From the NCBI GenBank assembly GCA_019096065.1, contig JAGUCH010000008.1, positions 5,027,001 to 5,091,000 on the forward strand: DNA of 64,000 nucleotides, read 5' to 3'. This DNA is from Paracyclopina nana. Its lineage: Eukaryota > Arthropoda > Copepoda > Cyclopoida > Cyclopettidae. This document shows positions 46,801 through 55,800 of this stretch, piece by piece. The stretch's first letter is position 1, and each line of letters begins with the position of its first letter. Position numbers and translations under genes: made by a program. The notes beneath the pieces are model-generated. The model was not told where the DNA came from and ran no database searches. It saw nothing but the letters and a program-made list of their open reading frames with translations.

Positions 46801-49800
46801 CTCTTCTAAATCACGTGCACTCGCACACAAGTCCGACAGTGATGAGCACATGGAGGCCATGGAGGCCACTGCTTGGCTGGAGCGGTTGTGCCGCAAGTGG
46901 CTGCGCACGAGGTGGCCGGCGGCCAGGGCGGACATGAGCGACAGCTCGCCCGCGAGGACGGTGGCCGCGATGACCCTGGCGAGTTGTCGCGCATTCTCCC
47001 CCGGCCAGGTGGGGTGGGGTCCGCGGACGCCCAGCATGTCCAGGCATGTCTTCTGGGCGGCGAGGACCGTGCCTCCGCCCACTGTGCCGACCTCGATGCT
47101 CGGCATGGTCACAGTCATGTGGAGGTCGCGTCCGTCGAGGCCGGTGGCCTCCATGGTGGTGATGCAGTTGGAGCTCTCGACGGTCTGCGCGGTGTCCTGA
47201 CCCGTAGCGATGAAGATGGCCGTCACGATGTTGGCTGCGTGCGCGTTGAAGCCGCCAATGGATCCTGCCATGGCGGAGCCGATGTAGTTCTTGGAGATGT
47301 TCAACTCCACCAGGTCCTTGGTGGTGGTCTTGAGGGTCTTCTCCACGATGTCGGCCGGCACGATGGCCTCGCAGACGACGGACTTGCCGCGGCCGTCCAC
47401 CCAATTGACGGCCGACGGCTTCTTGTCCGTGCACATGTTGCCGGACAGGCTCTCCACGCTCATGTCGGGGAACACGGACTGGAGCATGGACAGGGCGTGC
47501 TCGGTGGCCTTGGAGAGCATGTTCATGCCCATGGCGTCACCCGTGACGGCCACGAAGCGCACGTACAGCCGCACCCCCGACATGGTCACTTTGATGTTGG
47601 AGAGCCGCGCGAACCGCGACGTCGAGTCGAAGTGAGACTTGAGCACCTGGAAGTTCTCCTCCGTCTCCATCCACTCCTTGCAGCCCACGGCCGCGTTGAT
47701 GGAGCGGAACTTGAGCACGGGCGCACGGGTCATCCCGTCCTTGTAGAGGTAGGACGTCACGCCGCCGGCCGCCGCCAGCGCGGAGCAGCCGCGGTTCGTC
47801 GAGGCCACCAGGCAGCCCTCCGTCGTCGCCATGGGCACGTGGTACATCTTGCCGTCCAGCTTGAGCGGACCCACGCACCCGACGGGCAGGGTCATCACCC
47901 CGATCACGCTCTCGGCGCAGGCGCCCATCACCAGCTCGTAGTCGTAATCCTTGTAGGGCAGATTGGCCAGGGACCGGCCGCGCATGTGCTCCTGGGTGAG
48001 CAGGTACTTGCGCCGGATCTCCACGCCGCGCGAGTAGTCGTTCAGCACCTTTTCCAGCGCGTGGCTGCGGATGTACTTGGCCTCCACCAGGCTGATGACC
48101 TCCTCGTCGGTGAGCGTGGCCGGACCGCTGTCCGGATTCGACTTGAGGATCTTCACGCACTCCGCCAGCGGCCGCTTCTCGCTCGCCGCACTCGGAGTGA
48201 TGGCGGCCTCGGGCGTGGCCGCGGCGGACATGGTGGTCGATGTGGATAGCGAGGCCGCTGCTGCCGCCGCTGTCCTCTGGTTGTACTTGTTGTTCTTGGT
48301 CGAGAGGGAGATTTCGGACCAGTCCGAGCTGAAGCTGTCCTCGGTGGTTCGCAGTTGGACGGAGGTGGGCGGGCCGGCGTTGGAGTTGGGCACGGCCGAG
48401 GCCGTGGCCATGGTGGAGGACGAGGTGGCGATGCCCTCGTCCGTGGAGGAGGAGATGAGCTCCTCGGAGCGGCAGCTGGAGCTGCAGTCGATCTCGCTGT
48501 CGTCCATGTCCCCGCAGTAGTCGAGCTGCTTGTGCAGGAAGTTGACCAGGTTGTTGAGCACCTCCCTGCTCTCCGTCTGGGCGTCATCTGCGAAGAGGCT
48601 CCAGTAGGAGTGGGCGAGGATGGCCGCCAGGATGCCCAGCTTGACCAGATTCTTGAGGAGGAACTGGTGGAGGCAGGCGGCCAGCGTCAGCTCGGTGGGC
48701 ATGGTGATGGGCCAGAACCAGACCACGTGGATGACGGAGAGGAGCGCGATGCCCACCATCTTGACCCTGTGGACGACGGAGTTGTTGTCGTCGCAGTCCG
48801 CCGCGTCCGCGGACTTGCGCAGCTTGGCCACCATGGCCCTCGGGTCCCAGCGGGTGGGGCTGCGGCCGTCGGAGTGCATGAGCTCGATGGAGAGCGCCAG
48901 CGTGGCCGGATAGAGGCTGATGAAGACGAGCAGGTTGAGCAGGTTGAAGACGCAGGCGTACCACGCCGTCATGACCAGCTGGTGGACGTTGGTGAGGGCG
49001 CAGAGCCCGAAGAGGAGGATCTTGCCGAGCGTGTCGATGAGGAAGGAGGGCGCGAGGACGTACATGCCCCGGGCCACGATCCGGCTGACGAGGCTGGTCT
49101 GGCTGGAGGCGAGGACGAACTGCGCCAGCTTGGTCACCTTGGGGATGTCGATGAGGAGGAACACGATGTACCACGAGTCCTGGATGACCCTGAAGTCCGC
49201 GCCGTGGAGGCTGGTGGTGATGAATCCGAAGAGCATGAAGGTGAAAACCAGGTAGGAGAGCCCGATCTGGAGGACGAGCGCGGATCCCGTGTGGTAGGCG
49301 TTGCGGACGCGGTAGACGATGTGGAGGATGGCGAGGATCTGTCCGGCGTAGAGGATGAGATACTCGGTGAGCTTGGACACGGCCCACCTGCTGGTGCTGA
49401 CGAGGTGCGAGGAGGCGTGGCACTCCACGGCCGCGCACGAGCCGTCCATGTTGGAGTAGGTGGCGGCCGCGGGCGGCCGCAGGTCCACCCCTGTCACCAG
49501 GACGAGGAGGATGCCGACGGCCACGATGGCCTCCCACTGCTGGCACGCGCAGAACTCGCCGATCATCTTGAAGAAGTGGCGCACGTAGTGCACGTGTGAG
49601 AAGTGGACGCTCCGCTTCAGCCCCGCCTTGTTCGAGGCCGCGTTGAGCACGGAGGCCGCAGAGGTGGCCTCCATGGCGCGGCTGGCACGCCGCTTGCCGC
49701 CCGCCGAGGTCGCGCTCAGGGCCTCTCCATCTGCTGCGAAGAAAAGAGGATTAGTGCACACAGGGGACAGGGCAGCACTGTGGCCAGTGTGGTCGCCACC

Positions 49801-52800
49801 TAGCCCACCGTGGTGCTGCTGGTGCGAGGCCACCGAGGCCGGCCGACGCCCACCTGCGGCAGCCCTCGTCGGCCTCCGCTGCATCAACTGCGAGTAGGAT
49901 GTGGAGTGTCTCATGGCTGGGGGACCACTGTGCCCACCAGTTGTGGTTGGGCCTAAGTGGGCCGAATCATGCGTGCGCACGCGGCGGCGGCGGCTGCGTC
50001 GTTAGTGTAGTGTGCTAACCACGTGATTTGATTCTTACCCTTTCTGTCCACTTTTCGACTACTCGATTTCATCTCGCTGAGGTCACTGACACCGCGCTGC
50101 CCACGCCAGGTAAAACAGCGTGCCGGCCACTAGCGGGGGCCTAACGGGACCCACTGGCAGCAGGTGGAGCTCTTCACCTTTGAGGCCACCATGGCAGGAA
50201 GAACTGAAGAAAAATGCTGCTGCTGCTACTGCGGCTACAGCTGCTGTAAAATGCTGCGACGACTGCTGGCGAAAGCTATGCAAGATACTACTATTCTATA
50301 GAGTGTAGCGCCAAATTTCGAATTTTTACAGTGCACAGTGCTGCTTTCAAAGCGAGTCTGCCTGACCGACTAACTAAGCGGCGAATTGAAGCGGATCCAA
50401 GCGCACTTTCAGCCCACTGTGCAAAGCTAAGCACGGAGCACCGCATATACACACAATATCACAAGCAGGCCTCAGCAAATTTCACTTTCAGCCTTGGCGT
50501 TGGATCACGTGATCATCTCGCGCGAGCACTTTTCAAACCTGGCCTGCCTCGTATATGCTACATATAGTACATGTATACATGTGTGTGCTTGTATGTGATA
50601 TGTTATAGCAGGCAGCAGCGCCTTTTTTACCACATGCAATTCCCATACATCGAGCTACTGCATCGCCCTCATATCATATCAACAGACCCCGACCGTATGA
50701 GGACGACAAATATTTTTTTTTTTGTCCCAAAACTTGGAACACTTTCAAGTGGAATTTTTTAAAGCTTACTTTGTACTCATGATTCGTTAGCCTTGCTCTA
50801 GATGTCGTAATTAAAAAAAATGGAACATGTGCTCCTAATTGAGATATTTCTCAAGAGGAGGAAAACTCCTGTAGTACAACGCACATGGTGAACAGAGTAT
50901 GGTTGGTCCTGAGATTTTTCCTCCACTGATTGATGTAAAACTGGTGATTTATTCAAGCAATGCGTTTTCCACATTGCCAAAATGCCAAGTCTTATGAAAG
51001 CTTCCTTTTTACATTAGTTCTTATTCATGCTACCTTTTTCTCAAAAAGCTCGTTTTTCTAAACATATTGTTTATAGTATGAACTATTGTTCTCCTACTAT
51101 CAGCATTGACTCTGCTTTGATACTTTCAAATGCTCTGAGAATCACATGTGTGTTTGGCTATGGATGCGTATATATCCAGGCTCCATAAAAACTAGCGTAC
51201 AAGCCAATGCAAGTTTGCCAAGAAATCTGGTCGGTATTTCCTCATATTTGCTTAAAGCCTTAAACCACAAATGAAGTAAGCACACACGTAGAAGCTGGGG
51301 ATGCGGTAATTTGACGCATTTTTCACCATGGCTGTCAGATGGACTCTTGCAAGAATATCAGCCATAAGCAGTGTAGAACATCAAGCCTTCAGAATAAGGT
51401 GTCATGAAACATGGTCATTGGCAAAAGAGCACCATGACACCAAGGCTGATTTTTCTGCTGTTATTGTTACTGCGCCAGCATCACAAGTGTGTTAGTACCC
51501 CAAATAATGGCTTTCTCACTGACTTCTTTCAAAGATTTCCCCATTTGCCCTTTGCTCAAGTTCAGCCCCAGGGGGCGAATCGTGCCTACTACAAAACCTT
51601 AGATTACATGCTCCAAAAGCGTGAGCTTCCCTTGACAACAACGACTTCGACTACAACGACAACAAAGTCCACCACCGTCTCATATAGTGCCAAAGATGAA
51701 ATCTGGTTTGGCTCCACTCCCACTCCATTATATAGAGGCTACGTGACTGAAGCCCTTAAAACGAGACCACCCAGTCTCACTTTTGATCATACGAACAAAA
51801 AGTACAACCACGTGGTTACCAAGCCACATTCGTTTCATCAGTACCCTAAGAAGCTTCGCCACCAAAAAAGTGACCAATATCCTTTTAACCAGTTTGAGCA
51901 AAAACTGCAAGAGCCGTCTTACATGACAGATCCGAATAATTTTGCTCTTCCACATGTCATGATTAGTGCAGCAAAAAATCCCTACGCTGTCAATGAGGAA
52001 AAAACCACGGTGAAGCCTCACGAGTTGAAGTCAATTTATTATGCGCCAAACTTTGATTTCCATGCAAATCTCCCTCAGCCTTTTGAGGTGAAAGCGTTGC
52101 CACTCGACTACGTAACTTCCACTGCCACCCCTACTGCTCCTCCCACTTACAAAACATCCGTCTTGCCGCTTGTTAATTATGGCCCCCTTCCGGTTAAAAA
52201 TGAGTATTTTCACCATAAACACGGAGACGTTGAGCCTTTTATAAGCTATGACAATTTTGAGCTGCATAAAGTGGCTTCACCTCAGCAACTCGACGAGTTT
52301 GAAGAGCTCGCGCATCAAGCTCGCAAAAATCCCTCTGATTTGGCATTTGGCTTTTTTGAGCTGGATCCTATCATAAAAAATCACGGAGAAGCTACAGAAG
52401 AAGAAGAAGAAGAGTATGATGGTGCCGAACATCACCATTTCAACCACGAGCCCAAATATGTGACACACATTCCCATGAAATATCCCAATATTGTCCACTC
52501 CTTTCATGATGAAGATTTGGACGTGTTTGGCCTGCATCAGCTTAGTGATGAGGATATTGATGATCCTTGGTTACCACAGGGTGGTGAAATCCTTGATGCC
52601 ACTCCAAGTCCTCCTAGGCACGAAGAATATCGAGAATATGACACCTCCAGCCTGCCGCAATACAAGAAGCCTGCAGTTGAGAAGAAAACAAGCTACCAAA
52701 GTGTTGACTCAGGAGGAGTGCAAAATCAAGACTACGAGTTTTTCGTGGACACTGAAAACTCCCATGAGGAATATTATTACGATTATGCAGCAGAAAACTA

Positions 52801-55800
52801 CGACTCAGTTGTGGAAAATTTCAAGGCCGGTGAGGAAGAATCTTCCTCACATTCCACAACAACTTCCATCGTTCCTCCTCATTCATTCGAGTTTGTGCCA
52901 AGCATCCAAGAATCGACCACCACTGGCCCAGAAATGAGCGTAGCAATTCCTAAGAGGAAGCGAATCAGGCCATTTTTTAAAGTGGCCACCACGACTCAAG
53001 TGCCAAAAATCAGCGTAATCCCCAAGGGCAAACCAGCCCCCTTTTCACTCATTGCCAACATGGTGACCACAACGTTCAAGCCCTTTTTGAAGCCCCAAAG
53101 GCCGAAAAAGTCCATTGCCATTCAGCCCACAATTCCCATACTGAATCAGATGGCCCAAGGCTACAAATCCTTCATGGGAGAAAAAGTATCGGATTTCTTC
53201 AAAGGCCTTTTCCCTGCGGATGCCAACCAAAATGCTGCTGCCTTACAGAAGCGTCAGGGTGAACGATCTGATCATTTGACCTTAGGTCGACCACTGAAGG
53301 TCACTTCCACGTCATTTGTCAAAAAAATCAATCGCAGTATGAGCCAAGGTGGTCGAAATGAGCTGAGTCCCCTCGAGCAAGTTCAAGTTTTGCTCAAAGA
53401 AGCACGAGACAAGCCACTCTTGAAATAATGATTAATAATAGCTTTTTTTGCTTACTATACTGCTACTATATGATAAAAATTGTCTAGCCAGTATTTTGTC
53501 TGGACGCTGGTTTTGCACAAGTGTGTGGCCCTGAAAGATTTGCCTGGCAAGTCAGAAACTATGTATAGAGAGAAAAGAGCGAAAAGTCGGTCATTCACTC
53601 ACTTCACTCGTTTTTATGACCCTAAGCAGGTTTGCCATCCTGTAAAATATGTGTGTGGCGGTGGTGCGATCACGTGATCACTATGTAGCCTAGCTTTGTA
53701 CAAAGGTATTGCGTTTTACCTTAAAAACGAGTCTTCCACTGAGGATTTTCCCAAACTGGTTTTCCTGCCTATAATCATCACCACACCACGACATTCCTCA
53801 TCACGAATACGAGTCTTCTAATATACCAAGAAAAAAATCCACTTTTTATGTGCACCAAGCATAGCATGGAATTCCCCTGGATTTTTTGGTACGCCTGTGC
53901 TCATAAAAATCCAGTTGGAGGAAGTGCCGCGTGCATTCATTCTTCCAAGTTTTGCTAGGTGGATTCATTGACAGTGCTTCGGCCTTGGGAGATGAAATGG
54001 TACGAATTAGGCAATCTTTGCGGCCTACAGGCATTTAGCTCTCCTCTACGATATGTACATCCGGCTTCAGTTCTAGGTCAAACCTGAGATGTGTGGCAGC
54101 CTGCTTTTGAGCGGCAAAAATCCTTGCGTTGCGTCGCAATAGGATGAGACCATCTTACCTTGGATTATCCTAAGGTCACTTCTAAACCTTGCACATATTT
54201 TTTCACATTTCTAGCGGCCTATGCTAGCGTCAAGGTGATTTATAATAGCTCATAAGCGGAACGTTCTATTTATAGCATCTCTCAACCTATTGCCATTAAT
54301 AGTTACTAGTTTTGCCGCTATTGCCGATAGGTGGCGCGCTTTGAAACAGCCCGGTCAGCCATGCTGCCGTGCAGCCAGGAACGAAACGCTACATCGTGGT
54401 GCCACCTGGTGGCACATTTCGGCCCTGACTAATAAAAAATTTCGCAATCTCATCAATCATTCAAATTGCTTTCAATTGCCTTTACGTGAAGTCCATCAAT
54501 AGAATATGCAAGAAGCTAATATTCAATCTGACATAATGACAGATGGCATGTTGAGCATAAAAAAGAGTGGCAATTTGACAGTCGTAAAAAATCTTTTTTT
54601 ATATTCTTTATCCACTTGATCCAGCAAAATACATTGTACAAGTATGACCTTTATTATTGTGGTGGCAAAAGGTAGGTTGGCACTAGTGCTACTCCAAAGT
54701 TCTTCCTTCCATTACTCAGAGTTTCGTGGAGTTGTATCCACTGTGAGCCATTAAAAGACTCCAAACTCATCAAGGACTGGTCATCGTCATTGACCCCGCC
54801 CACCACAGTGGGGGAGTCCCTATAAAGGGTAATAATGTGGCCTGACCTCGGTTGGAGGCTGTTTGGCAATTTGCTCCAAATTTGCGCGGAAATGTTATAA
54901 GAATAGAAGTCGCTGATGGTCACCACGGGGTCGAAACTCAATTTGCCTCCCGAAACATAAATTGCTGTTTTATCAGAGTTCATCGAGCAGGCAAAGTCTC
55001 TTCTGGCTGTGGGAACAGCTTCGGAGTTGTTGAAAGTGGTCCACTCCGAAGTGGAGATATTGAAGGCAAATACTTCCAAGAACTCGGAGGCGCTTCCGAT
55101 GACATAAATCATATCCCAATTGCGAATAGCACAATGCCCAGCCAACGTTTTGGGCATCTCTGGCCCTTGCCTCCACGTTTTCTGGTCAGCATTCAAGATC
55201 TGGACCTGAAGATAAACATACCCAATGCCTAAACTATGGTTGGCTTTTTTTTCAAAATTGATGCTTACAGCATTGGTGGCCTCTTTAGAGGTCGTCTCAC
55301 CACCAATCACATAAAAGTCCCAATATGCAGCCACCCCTACTGATCGACTCAACGGCCCACTGGGCAATCCTTGATTCATTCCCATCCAATTTTGTGTCAC
55401 GAAAGAATAGTAGAAGCACGTCTCTGTGGCCTCGAGGCCAGTTTGGTCCACGCCACCACATAAGAATACTTTATCCCCGATGGAGGCGACAGCTGGAAAT
55501 TGCCTTTTCTCAGGCAAATCCGGAACCACCCCAGAGCTGGGGCCTTGCTCCAGGAGAACTTCCACACATTCCACTCCACCTACCAAAGTTGGAGTGGTGA
55601 CGTCAACATTGTCATCATCTTGGCATTTTTGAGATGAGTAGCAGTAGCAAAACGTTCCATTCATGCTCAGATTGTTGCAGGTCTCGTAGAGAAGGCATCT
55701 TCGCTCGTCCTCGAACCAAGTCCAGCTGCAAGGATATTGGAAAAAACGTCAACCTCTCCTCATTAAGATTGATCTAATTGTTCTGTAACTCGGCTCTGAT

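Noticed and set aside
46873-49599. Long plus-strand open frames of 458 and 414 codons opposite HMGCR
   Set aside because: They mirror the GC-rich codon bias of HMGCR on the other strand, are rich in His/Gly/Val/Arg, and match no family.
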